This document shows, one piece after another, positions 43,539 through 52,158 of a DNA stretch of 64,000 nucleotides. Location: positions 8,552 through 72,551 of the forward strand of contig QFBQ01000002.1 of assembly GCA_003265885.1 (NCBI GenBank), in the 5' to 3' direction. The position numbers and the translations under genes are program-made. This stretch comes from Candidatus Marinamargulisbacteria bacterium SCGC AG-343-D04. Lineage in GTDB: Bacteria; Margulisbacteria; Marinamargulisbacteria; GCA-2716485; GCA-002719695. Each line of letters starts with the position of its first letter. The stretch's first letter is position 1. A model generated the notes under the pieces. It was not told the origin of the DNA and did not search any database. It saw nothing but the letters and a program-made list of their open reading frames with translations.

Positions 43539-44876
43539 TTAAATTGTTTTCAATTGTTCGTAGGGATAAAGGGATGAATGTCCATCGCTCCAATTAATAC
43601 CTAAGGCATAATTTCCTACAGGGTTCATAGAAAGTGGATGGATATCATCTGATATATCTTCTGGTTTTATAAGCAAGTCATTTGTAAACTCGTCACGAGT
43701 TAACGCACTTCTACACTCTAATCTCAATGCTTTAGGATCAAAACACTTTTCTTCATCTGGGAACTTAATAATAATTCCTTCTTTTTGGTTATAGCCTATT
43801 TTAGGCAGTTGATTTTCTCCATGTTTAATAATACTTATATCTCTAACTAATTGTTGTGTGAATTCATGTATTTTTTTGGTGTTTTTACTTTTTGGATAGG
43901 TCTCTAAATAGGGAACCCCTTTGTCTCCACATTCTGATATTCCTGAGTCTAGTTCTAAGCTAATCGTGTTTTGAAATCCGAATTCATTAATTAATCGTTT
44001 TAGTGAGCCTTGTCCAAAGGGATAGGTCTTCTCTTTACCTACTTCTAAATAACTCATATTCTCAACTGCTCCTATCACGGGAACTTTCAGCCTATCAAAC
44101 ATTTCAATACCTTTGACGACATCAATAAAGCTTATATGTTGAGGAGTTGTTACCGTAATAGCTGCCGTTATGGGAAGAAGTTGGCATAAGGTCAATTGAA
44201 TATCTCCAGTTCCAGGAGGTAAATCAATGACCAAATAATCACATTCCCCCCATTTGGTTTGCAATAAAAACTGTGACACAATTTGAGATACCATAGGACC
44301 TCTTAAAATAGCAGGCCCTTCATCGCTTTGCTCTAGGGCATATCCAAAGGACATACACTTGAGACCATTATAGTTAATTGGCTTAATATGAGGTCCATCC
44401 ATCACTAGTTCTGAGTTTGCGTGTATCATTGTCGGTAAACTAGGGCCATAAACATCTGCATCAAAGAGACCTACCGTAGCCCCTTGTTCTTTTAACGCAA
44501 TAGCCAAATTCACTGCCATAGTAGATTTTCCTACCCCACCCTTACAACTAGACACCACAATAATGGATGCTACTTGATCTAGCATCTTTTTATCTTGATC
44601 CATTAAGGGGTTCTTTTTAGCTTGTGCAGTCATCGTAACCTGAACGTCTTCAACTCCTTCAATAGCTTTTACGCAGTCTTCCGCTTGTTTTTTAAACAAA
44701 TCTTTGACAGGGCAAGCAGGCGTCGTTAATTCAATCGAAAAGGATACACGACCTTTGTCTATGGTGAGGTTTTTTATAAAATTTAACGACACAATATCTT
44801 TACCTAGATCAGGGTCTATTATAGAGGATAATGCTTTTAAAATTTTCTCTTTCATAAGTTCATATAAGTGTTGCAC
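43539..44876 (-). CDS. HCF101-type Mrp/Nbp35 P-loop ATPase (iron-sulfur carrier)
   Basis: The protein has 445 residues with three domains: MIP18/DUF59 (about 5-85, IIDPDLGKDIVSLNFI, TTPACPVKD), the Mrp/Nbp35 P-loop ATPase (about 105-345, VVSSCKGGVGKSTMAVNLA and VIDLPPGTGD), and a C-terminal DUF971 domain (about 355-445). The CxxC that binds the bridging cluster in Mrp/ApbC is missing; in its place stands ENMSYLEVGKEKTYPFGQGS, close to the plastid HCF101 form. HCF101 delivers 4Fe-4S clusters. The ATG at 44855 is an alternative start. Confidence 0.87.
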   Translation of the reverse strand: MQHLYELMKEKILKALSSIIDPDLGKDIVSLNFIKNLTIDKGRVSFSIELTTPACPVKDLFKKQAEDCVKAIEGVEDVQVTMTAQAKKNPLMDQDKKMLDQVASIIVVSSCKGGVGKSTMAVNLAIALKEQGATVGLFDADVYGPSLPTMIHANSELVMDGPHIKPINYNGLKCMSFGYALEQSDEGPAILRGPMVSQIVSQFLLQTKWGECDYLVIDLPPGTGDIQLTLCQLLPITAAITVTTPQHISFIDVVKGIEMFDRLKVPVIGAVENMSYLEVGKEKTYPFGQGSLKRLINEFGFQNTISLELDSGISECGDKGVPYLETYPKSKNTKKIHEFTQQLVRDISIIKHGENQLPKIGYNQKEGIIIKFPDEEKCFDPKALRLECRSALTRDEFTNDLLIKPEDISDDIHPLSMNPVGNYALGINWSDGHSSLYPYEQLKTI

Positions 44877-44950
44877 AAAATTATATTTATTTAAACCATT
44901 GTGTTCTATGTTAAACTATATATCTACACAAATTATTTTTGGAGGAAACA

Positions 44951-45385
44951 ATGGGAAAACAACAAGCAAATGCAACATGGACAGGATCTTTAAAAGAAGG
45001 AGCAGGTCAGTTCAACTTGCCAAAAGGTAATCATACAGGACAATTTACTTTCGAAACGCGATTTGAAGATGGAAATGGAACTAACCCAGAAGAACTTGTT
45101 GGAGCTGCGCTCTCTTCTTGCTTTTCTATGTTTTTATCCGCTATTTTAGGGAAAGACGATTTTACAGTAAACTCTATTTCGTCTAATGCGACTGTTACTT
45201 TGGATAAAGACGATAATGGACCATTGATTACATCTATTCATCTTGATGTTAAAGGGGATGTTGATTCAATTTCCAATGACGATTTTCAATCTTATGTTGA
45301 AAAAGCTAAGAATGGATGTCCTATTTCAAGATTATATCAAGGAACCTCTATTACGGTTTCTGCTAATAACGTAGTTAGTGCTTAA
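44951..45385 (+). CDS. OsmC-family peroxiredoxin
   Basis: I chose the ATG at 44951 (144 residues), 5 bases after GGAGG at 44941-44945; a TTG at 44939 overlaps that site. OsmC/Ohr fold: an N-terminal Arg/Glu region (FETRFEDGNGTNPEELVGAAL), the first active Cys in SSCFSMFLSA and the second in GCPISRLY. The pair reduces organic hydroperoxides. The end overlaps hemB by 11 bases tail to tail. Confidence 0.92.
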   Translation: MGKQQANATWTGSLKEGAGQFNLPKGNHTGQFTFETRFEDGNGTNPEELVGAALSSCFSMFLSAILGKDDFTVNSISSNATVTLDKDDNGPLITSIHLDVKGDVDSISNDDFQSYVEKAKNGCPISRLYQGTSITVSANNVVSA

Positions 45386-46364
45386 TTTTCTGTATTAAAT
45401 GACTTAATTCTAGTGCGGCGTAGGTAAATATAATATCTGCGCCTGCTCTTTTTATAGATGTGATCACTTCTAAAAGTGCATCATCATAATTTAACAGACC
45501 TTCTTTAGACGCATGTTTTAGCATCGCATATTCACCACTTACATGATATGCCGCCACTGGTAGAGTTGTGTTTTCTTTGATGGATTGAATGATATCTAAA
45601 TAGGCTAAAGCGGGTTTCACCATCAAAATATCGGCGCCTTCTTCTTCATCTAATAAAGCCTCTCTCAAAGCTTCACGTTTGTTTGCGGGGCTCATTTGAT
45701 AGGTTTTTTTATCACCCTCTTTTGGGGTGGAATTCAAAGCTTCTCTAAATGGCCCATAAAATGCAGACGCATATTTTGCAGTATAGGAAATAATACCGGT
45801 ATCAATAAAATCTTTTTTATCTAGAGATTCTCGAATTCTTACAACTCTTCCATCCATCATATCTGATGGAGCTACAAAGTCTGCACCTACTTGTGCATGT
45901 AAAACCGCCATTTCTGATAGAATATCAACCGTTTTATCATTAATGATTTTGCCGTTTTCAACAATACCATCATGACCGTCAGATGAATATGGGTCCAAGG
46001 CGACATCTGTAATTACAATTAAATGAGGAAACTCTTTTTTAATATATTGCACAGCTTTGCATAAACAGTTTTTTTCATCTAATCCAATACTGCCCACTGA
46101 ATCTTTTTTATTTTCATTGATTGAAGGAAATAAGGCTACCCCCAAAACATGTTGCTTACTTACTTCTTCGCAAATCTCTTCTAGTCGATCCACAGAGTAT
46201 CGATTTATTCCTGGAAGACTTGGGATTGACGTAACAGAGTTCTGATTATCATCAATAAAGATGGGGAAAATAAAATCATTTGAAGACAGCCTTGTTTCAC
46301 TTACAAGTTCTCTGATTGCATCACTTTTTCGTAGTCGCCGAGGTCGTTTTAAGTTATCCATCAT
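45375..46364 (-). CDS. hemB: Porphobilinogen synthase (delta-aminolevulinate dehydratase)
   Basis: The protein has 329 residues. It shows RRLRKSDAIRELVSETRL, DVALDPYSSDGHDG, PSDMMDGRVVRIRE, SYTAKYASAFYGPFREA and MVKPALAYLDI, where the two lysines form the Schiff bases with 5-aminolevulinate. The cysteines of the zinc-dependent form are replaced by Ala and Asp in DVALDPYSSDGHD, so it should be the magnesium- or potassium-dependent type. It makes porphobilinogen for heme, which fits with the cytochrome c genes nearby. No ribosome site is clear before either of the two adjacent ATGs. Confidence 0.95.
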   Translation of the reverse strand: MMDNLKRPRRLRKSDAIRELVSETRLSSNDFIFPIFIDDNQNSVTSIPSLPGINRYSVDRLEEICEEVSKQHVLGVALFPSINENKKDSVGSIGLDEKNCLCKAVQYIKKEFPHLIVITDVALDPYSSDGHDGIVENGKIINDKTVDILSEMAVLHAQVGADFVAPSDMMDGRVVRIRESLDKKDFIDTGIISYTAKYASAFYGPFREALNSTPKEGDKKTYQMSPANKREALREALLDEEEGADILMVKPALAYLDIIQSIKENTTLPVAAYHVSGEYAMLKHASKEGLLNYDDALLEVITSIKRAGADIIFTYAALELSHLIQKIKH

Positions 46365-46462
46365 TTTTTATTTAAACACAGTTCATTTACGATGACTATA
46401 TTTTTCTTACTCCAAATGATAAAATAGACACAAATAATAAGACTCAAACGTGTAGGTGTATA

Positions 46463-46939
46463 GTGACAGAAATATTTAATAAAAGAGAATCGATAGAACA
46501 AGTGGAAGAAAGCCCAGCTTTTGCCCCTAAATTTGACACAAATGGATTAATCCCTGTTGTTACAACAGATTATTCTTCAGGTGAAGTACTCATGCAAGGA
46601 TACATGAATAAAGAAGCCTTAACAAAAACCCTTGAATTGGGAGAGGCTGTTTATTTTTCTCGTAGTCGAAAAGTATTATGGCACAAAGGTAAAACCAGTG
46701 GTTTAGTTCAAAAAGTGAAACAAATTCGTATTGATGATGATCAAGATTGTGTATGGTTACGTGTTGATGTTCAAGGTGGAGCAAGTTGTCATGTCGGCTA
46801 CCGCTCTTGCTTTTATAGAAGTATTCCTTTTGGGAAAGACTTTGATCCGAATCATATTGCATTAAAGTTTGAAGAAAATGAAAAGGTGTTTGACCCAACT
46901 GATGTGTACGGAGATGCGCCTAATCCAACCATTTTATAA
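46463..46939 (+). CDS. hisI: Phosphoribosyl-AMP cyclohydrolase
   Basis: The protein has 158 residues and starts at GTG, with AGGTG four bases upstream. The HisI domain (about residues 35-135) has [34 protein letters not shown], and the zinc-binding residues in [16 protein letters not shown] and the final RSCFYR. No HisE domain is fused. It opens the ring of PR-AMP in histidine synthesis. No other his genes are near; yidD follows after 2 bases. Confidence 0.94.
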   Translation: MTEIFNKRESIEQVEESPAFAPKFDTNGLIPVVTTDYSSGEVLMQGYMNKEALTKTLELGEAVYFSRSRKVLWHKGKTSGLVQKVKQIRIDDDQDCVWLRVDVQGGASCHVGYRSCFYRSIPFGKDFDPNHIALKFEENEKVFDPTDVYGDAPNPTIL

Positions 46940-46941
46940 TT

Positions 46942-47169
46942 GTGATCCATTCATTCTTAAAGGGTTTGATTTTGTTTTATAGATTCTGTATTTCTCCATT
47001 TAAGCCTAGAAGCTGTCGTTTTTCTCCGAGTTGTTCTGAATATGCTTATGAGGTTGTAAAGAACCATGGTGTGCTCAGTTCACTTTCTCTTATTTTTAAA
47101 CGACTTTCTAAGTGTCATCCCTGGGGATCTTTTGGATATGACCCGGCACCATCAAAAAGCGAGCTATAA
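46942..47169 (+). CDS. yidD: Membrane protein insertion efficiency factor YidD
   Basis: The protein has 75 residues and starts at GTG. The full family pattern is present: LKGLILFYRFCISPFKPRSC, FSPSCSEYAYE, and the terminal CHPWGSFGYDPAP. YidD helps YidC insert membrane proteins and normally lies near yidC/rnpA; here it sits between hisI and cysS with no intergenic space. Confidence 0.95.
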   Translation: MIHSFLKGLILFYRFCISPFKPRSCRFSPSCSEYAYEVVKNHGVLSSLSLIFKRLSKCHPWGSFGYDPAPSKSEL

Positions 47170-48636
47170 ATGACACTATTTATTTACAATACCTTATCCA
47201 AGGAAAAAGAAGAATTTCAGTCTATAGAGCCTCATAAAGTTCGTATGTATTTATGTGGACCTACGGTCTATGACCTCTTGCATATTGGCAATTTTCGAGG
47301 CGTCATATTTTTCAATCTTGTTCGAAATTGGCTTGAACGTAATGGGTATGACGTTAGATTTGTTTTAAATTTTACGGATATCGATGATAAAATTATCACT
47401 CGTGCCCAAGAAGAAGGGATATCTACTGAAGCGTTAACCAAAAGATATATCGCGGCTTATTTAGAAGATGTGCAATGCTTACATATTACCCCTCACGAAC
47501 TTAATCCAAAGTGTACAGATCATATCCAAGACATGATCACCTTTATTACTCAATTAATAGACAAAAAATCTGCATATGTTAGTGAGGGTTCTGTGTTTTT
47601 TGATATCAGCCGTTTTTCTGATTATGGGAAACTTAGCGGAAAAAAACTAGAGGATTTAATTGCCGGCCACCGTGTTGATCCTGATCCAACCAAGAAAAAC
47701 CCTCTTGATTTTGTTCTATGGAAACCATCAAAGGAAGGGGAACCCTATTGGGACTCTCCTTGGGGAAAAGGAAGACCTGGATGGCATATTGAATGCTCTG
47801 CAATGAATCACTGCATTCATGGAGACCAAATTGATATTCATGGCGGTGGAATTGATTTGATTTTTCCTCATCATGAAAATGAAATTGCACAAAGCGAAAG
47901 TCTGACAGGAAAATCCTTCTCGCGCTATTGGATGCATAATAACTTTATTCGTTTTGGAAACGATAAAATGTCTAAATCATTGGGCAATGTCATTAAAGCT
48001 CGAGATTATATGACTCAGTTTCATCCAGAAATTTTGAAATTTTTAATGTTAAGTGTGCATTATCGTTCTGAATTAAGTATCGATAACAAGCAAACCCACC
48101 AAGCGATTGGCCGCTTATCTAGAATTTATCATGCATTAAAGACTGCTCAAGAATTATCTCAGGATACACAAGCTACGCCTTTACCCTTTATAGAAACTCT
48201 GAATACTGCAGAACAACGTATTTCAGACGCATTAAATGATGACTTTAACACCCCCGTTGTGTTTGCAGCTTTCTTTGATGTTATTAGAGAATTTAATCAG
48301 CTTTGCAATCAATTAAAAAAGAAGGATCCTTCTTTGAAATCTGCTGCATATGCGTTATCCACGTTTATAGAAACAAAAGGAGCCTTGTTTAGTCTTTTTC
48401 AAGAAAACTCGGATTCGTTTTTAAAAGCATTAGATATGATTCTCGTAAAAGAAAAAAATATTGATATTAGGCATGTTGAGGCTTTAATTCAACAGCGTAA
48501 TGACGCTCGAAAAAACAAAGATTTCTCTCTATCTGACTCTATTAGAGACAAGTTGACAGATATGAGTATTCTTATCCAGGACACTCCAAACGGAACGGTT
48601 TGGGAGATGGATAAATACTCAGATAGTGTCGATTAA
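47170..48636 (+). CDS. cysS: Cysteinyl-tRNA synthetase
   Basis: The protein has 488 residues. The zinc-binding CGPTVYD, the HIGN form of the HIGH motif in YDLLHIGNFRG, WHIECSAMN, the HHENEIAQSE zinc site and KMSKSLGN are all present. The anticodon-binding DALR domain follows (about 330-420), then the small C-terminal domain (NDARKNKDFSLSDSIRDKL). The ATG follows the yidD stop directly. Confidence 0.96.
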   Translation: MTLFIYNTLSKEKEEFQSIEPHKVRMYLCGPTVYDLLHIGNFRGVIFFNLVRNWLERNGYDVRFVLNFTDIDDKIITRAQEEGISTEALTKRYIAAYLEDVQCLHITPHELNPKCTDHIQDMITFITQLIDKKSAYVSEGSVFFDISRFSDYGKLSGKKLEDLIAGHRVDPDPTKKNPLDFVLWKPSKEGEPYWDSPWGKGRPGWHIECSAMNHCIHGDQIDIHGGGIDLIFPHHENEIAQSESLTGKSFSRYWMHNNFIRFGNDKMSKSLGNVIKARDYMTQFHPEILKFLMLSVHYRSELSIDNKQTHQAIGRLSRIYHALKTAQELSQDTQATPLPFIETLNTAEQRISDALNDDFNTPVVFAAFFDVIREFNQLCNQLKKKDPSLKSAAYALSTFIETKGALFSLFQENSDSFLKALDMILVKEKNIDIRHVEALIQQRNDARKNKDFSLSDSIRDKLTDMSILIQDTPNGTVWEMDKYSDSVD

Positions 48637-48657
48637 TTATCTATTTAAATAGATAAT
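48636..48657. terminator. Perfect 22-base palindrome between convergent genes, possible two-way terminator
   Basis: ATTATCTATTT is followed directly by its exact reverse complement AAATAGATAAT. The element covers the last base of the cysS stop and the whole glnN stop, which lies in its centre. It is AT-only except for two G-C pairs and has no U-run, so strength as a terminator is doubtful; a protein-binding site is the alternative. Confidence 0.4.
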
Positions 48658-50744
48658 AGCAAGTCATCATAACTTGGTAATGTCCAGAATTCATGACTCA
48701 CTCGAAGTTCTGCTGTATCGACATCATCTCTAAGCGTTTGTAATAACTCTAAACCTTTTATAGCAATATCATATGCTTGCTTATAGCTATCGTCTATCTT
48801 TTCTGCATCAACTATGTATTTTTTCAAATAAACTTCTTTGGTTTGGATAGATGAATATAAAAACTCTAATGCTCTAATATCATTTTTTAATGCAGCAGAC
48901 GTTACACCAGCATTCTTAGCAGCTAAAAAGGCCTCTCCCGTTACATTCATTTGTTTCAAAATCGATGGCAATATGCTTTTTCTTACTAAATCTAATGCAA
49001 CTTTTAATTCTATTAATTTCGAATTAGAATAAGCCTCACATTTAATCTCTACTCTAGATTTTAATTCTCGCTCAGTTAACACTTCAAATTCTTCAAACAA
49101 AGCAATGCAATCTTTATTTAAATTGTACTTCAATGACTCTGGGGTCGTTTTAGGAACAAATAGTTTTCGTTTTTTGGCTTCTTTTTTCCACTCATCTGCA
49201 TAATTATTGCCTTCAAATCTTATCGCTTTTGTTTCCTTTAACACATCTTTTAATACTAATAATGCATTCTTTTTAATATCGCCCTTTTTCTTTTCTAATC
49301 GATCTGTTATGACTTTGTATCCATAGGCACATAAAAGATTAAGAATTTTTGCGGCATCAGATCCATTTGCAGAAGATCCAAGAGCTCGTAACTCAAATTT
49401 ATTTCCTGTAAATGCTATTGGAGAGGTTCTATTTCTATCTGAAATATCTTTCACAACTTTTGGCATAACTTCTAGACCATGATTAATATAATTCATTTCT
49501 TTATCAGTAAAGGTTTTAGCTCCTTCAATATGCTCTAAAATTTCTGTTAAATAATCTCCTAGATATATAGATAAAATGGCTGGAGGTGCTTCATGGGACC
49601 CTAACCTATGCTCATTTCCTGCGTCTGAAATAGCTGCTGATAATAAGCCTGAGTATTTTTGAACACCCATCAGCAGTGCTCCTAATGTCATTAAAAAGGA
49701 TATATTTTTCAATGGAGACCGTGACGGCTCTAAATAATTCGCTCCAGTATTATCTCCAATAGACCAATTCATATGCTTTCCAGAACCGTTTAATCCAGCA
49801 AATGGCTTTTCATGATGAAGTACTAAGAACTTATGTTTATGAGCCACTCGTCTCATTAAATCCATCACGATCAGGTTATGATCGATTGCCAAGTTCATTT
49901 CTTCATAAAGCGGCGCTAACTCAAACTGATTAGGGGCAACTTCATTATGCTTTGTTTTAACCGGTATACCATATCGATATAACTCTTTATCTAAATCATT
50001 CATAAACTTCATTACTTTAGGCTGAATAGCTCCAAAATAATGATCGTCCATTAACTGTCCTTTTGATGGAGCCGCTCCAAAAACGGTGCGTCCACAAATC
50101 ATTAAATCTGGACGTTTTTCAGCAATTTCTTTTGGAATCAAAAAATATTCTTGCTCCATACCTGAGTAGACCTTAATGCGTTTTGCTTGACGATTTCCTA
50201 ATAATTTTTGCAACTTAATAACATGTTTATTCAAACTTTTTGTAGAACGGTTTAGCGGAGTTTTCATATCTAATGCTTCGCCCGTCCAGGACAAATAAAT
50301 AGACGGAATAATTAAAGAACGCTCAGCCCCTTCATCTCTTAAAAAAACAGGAGAAGTTGGGTCCCAAGCGGTATAACCTCTTGCTTCAAATGTAGTTCGA
50401 ATTCCTCCTGATGGAAATGAAGATGCATCAGGTTCAGACTGGATAAGTTGAGACGCTGAGAAAGTCTCAATAATTTTCCCCTCTTTATCATAACTAATAA
50501 AAGCATCATGCTTTTCAGCGGTTCCAGATCGTTGAGGCTGAAACCAATGAGTGAAATGTGTTGCACCATTATCTACAGCCCATTCTTTTATAGCTCTAGC
50601 AACATCATCTGCGATACTTTCATCTAGTGCAATTCCATTCTCAATTGTTTCAATTAACTTCTGATATGTTGCATTGCTCAAACGATTTTGCATCTCATCT
50701 TTAGTAAAAACCAATTCCCCATAACTATCTGTTACCCTTGCCAT
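48645..50744 (-). CDS. glnN: Glutamine synthetase, type III
   Basis: The protein has 699 residues, typical of GSIII, against about 450 for GSI. It shows ARGYTAWDPTSPVFLRD, SGMEQEYFLIP (metal Glu), the CGRTVFGAAPSKGQ section that is found only in type III, KHNEVAPNQFELAP, FAGLNGSGKHMNWSIG (metal His), RLGSHEAPPAI and RTSPIAFTGNKFE. It forms glutamine from glutamate and ammonia. AAGGAG precedes the ATG. No PII or ammonium transporter gene is adjacent. Confidence 0.95.
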   Translation of the reverse strand: MARVTDSYGELVFTKDEMQNRLSNATYQKLIETIENGIALDESIADDVARAIKEWAVDNGATHFTHWFQPQRSGTAEKHDAFISYDKEGKIIETFSASQLIQSEPDASSFPSGGIRTTFEARGYTAWDPTSPVFLRDEGAERSLIIPSIYLSWTGEALDMKTPLNRSTKSLNKHVIKLQKLLGNRQAKRIKVYSGMEQEYFLIPKEIAEKRPDLMICGRTVFGAAPSKGQLMDDHYFGAIQPKVMKFMNDLDKELYRYGIPVKTKHNEVAPNQFELAPLYEEMNLAIDHNLIVMDLMRRVAHKHKFLVLHHEKPFAGLNGSGKHMNWSIGDNTGANYLEPSRSPLKNISFLMTLGALLMGVQKYSGLLSAAISDAGNEHRLGSHEAPPAILSIYLGDYLTEILEHIEGAKTFTDKEMNYINHGLEVMPKVVKDISDRNRTSPIAFTGNKFELRALGSSANGSDAAKILNLLCAYGYKVITDRLEKKKGDIKKNALLVLKDVLKETKAIRFEGNNYADEWKKEAKKRKLFVPKTTPESLKYNLNKDCIALFEEFEVLTERELKSRVEIKCEAYSNSKLIELKVALDLVRKSILPSILKQMNVTGEAFLAAKNAGVTSAALKNDIRALEFLYSSIQTKEVYLKKYIVDAEKIDDSYKQAYDIAIKGLELLQTLRDDVDTAELRVSHEFWTLPSYDDLLLSI

Positions 50745-50841
50745 TTCTTACATCTCCTTCTAAATATGCTTCTAATTTTAAGCATTTCTCAATATTGTGA
50801 TACCACAATACCATGATTTTCAAACAATTTCACTAATTTTG

Positions 50842-52017
50842 CTAGACAGATACAGAAATGGACACAGATTGGCCACCGCCAATGCAGAGAGAAGCAACTC
50901 CTTTATGGCAAGATCGTCGTTGCATTTCATGGCATAAAGTTACAAGAATTCGTGCTCCTGAGGCCCCAATGGGATGCCCTAATGCTATAGCTCCCCCATT
51001 CACATTGATCTTTTCTTTTGGAATCTTTAACTCTTTCTGTATTACAATAGATTGCGCCGCAAATGCTTCGTTAATTTCAAAAAGGTCTACATCGCCTATG
51101 CTAGAGTGTGATTTTTTTAATAGAGTTTCTATGCCTTTTAATGGCGCAACCCCCATTAATGCGGGGTCGTATCCTGTAGAACAATACTCGTTGATACAGA
51201 CAAGTGGTGTAAGATTAAGCTCCTTCATCTTTTTTTCACTGATGATAACAAGAAAAGCCGCTCCATCATTAATGCCAGATGCATTTCCAGCCGTTACCGA
51301 TCCGTCTTTTGTAAAGGCGGGTCTTAATTTACTCAGAGTATCTAGGCTTGTATCTTCTCTAATAAATTCATCTTGCTCTTTTAAGAGTATATCTTTTTTT
51401 ATCCTAACTTCTACCGGAGAAATTTCATTCCTAAAGACTTCGTTTCGTCTCGCAGAGGCAGCTTTTTGTTGGGAATGAAAAGCAAATTCATCTTGTTCTT
51501 CTCTACTAATGCTCCACTTTTTAGCCACGTTTTCAGCTGTTTCTCCCATATGAATATCACAAAAGGCATCCCACAGACCATCTTGAATAATGCTATCCAA
51601 TACTTGCTGATGTCCAAGCTTTGATCCAAATCTCTGTTTTTTTAGTATATATGGAGCTTGAGACATAGACTCTACCCCGCCAGCGATAACAACATCTACA
51701 TCTCCACATTTAATCTGTTGGGCAGCCAACATAACGGCCTGCAATCCAGAACCACATACATGATTCAATGTAAACGATGGGATGGATTCGTCTATACCAG
51801 AATGAATAGCGATTTGACGCGCCATGTTCTGTCCATGCCCCGCACCTAAAACATTCCCACAGATTAGCATATCGCAACTGTCTTTTAATCCCTGATGATC
51901 AGCAAGTAAATCCTCCACACATTGCCTCCCCAATTCTACAGGGGACAAAGAAGATAATCCTCCTCCAAAGTTTCCAATACATGTTCTTTTTGCTGCTACA
52001 ATATATACCTTTTCCAT
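50842..52017 (-). CDS. Acetyl-CoA acetyltransferase (thiolase)
   Basis: The protein has 391 residues. The nucleophilic Cys is in LNHVCGSGLQAVMLA, then NASGINDGAAF, FEINEAFAAQ, GGAIALGHPIGASGARI with the catalytic His, and the final Cys in ASLCIGGGQS. The family makes acetoacetyl-CoA from two acetyl-CoA or the reverse. It is divergent from the acetoacetyl-CoA synthetase gene, so it probably cleaves acetoacetyl-CoA to acetyl-CoA. An inverted repeat sits in the gap between them. Confidence 0.92.
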   Translation of the reverse strand: MEKVYIVAAKRTCIGNFGGGLSSLSPVELGRQCVEDLLADHQGLKDSCDMLICGNVLGAGHGQNMARQIAIHSGIDESIPSFTLNHVCGSGLQAVMLAAQQIKCGDVDVVIAGGVESMSQAPYILKKQRFGSKLGHQQVLDSIIQDGLWDAFCDIHMGETAENVAKKWSISREEQDEFAFHSQQKAASARRNEVFRNEISPVEVRIKKDILLKEQDEFIREDTSLDTLSKLRPAFTKDGSVTAGNASGINDGAAFLVIISEKKMKELNLTPLVCINEYCSTGYDPALMGVAPLKGIETLLKKSHSSIGDVDLFEINEAFAAQSIVIQKELKIPKEKINVNGGAIALGHPIGASGARILVTLCHEMQRRSCHKGVASLCIGGGQSVSISVSV

Positions 52018-52056
52018 AGTTCTTGCCTCTTTTCTAATTAGATATTTTAAATATAA

Positions 52057-52074
52057 TGATCATCTTTATGATCA
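52057..52074. promoter_or_regulatory. Inverted repeat between thiolase and acetoacetyl-CoA synthetase genes, candidate operator
   Basis: TGATCAT-cttt-ATGATCA is a perfect 7-4-7 inverted repeat 40 bases before the thiolase ATG and 17 bases left of the -35 box of the divergent gene, a place where one regulator could control both. Confidence 0.45.
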
Positions 52075-52090
52075 AAGATATCTTAAATAA

Positions 52091-52119
52091 TTGCAATAAA
52101 TTTTTGATAAGTGGATAAT
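52091..52119 (+). promoter_or_regulatory. Promoter of the acetoacetyl-CoA synthetase gene
   Basis: TTGCAA at 52091-52096 and GATAAT at 52114-52119 are 17 bases apart. The leader would be about 33 bases, with AAAGGAG before the GTG start. Confidence 0.55.
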
Positions 52120-52158
52120 AGAGCTACAGATTACATATTTTTATAAAGGAGAACAATT

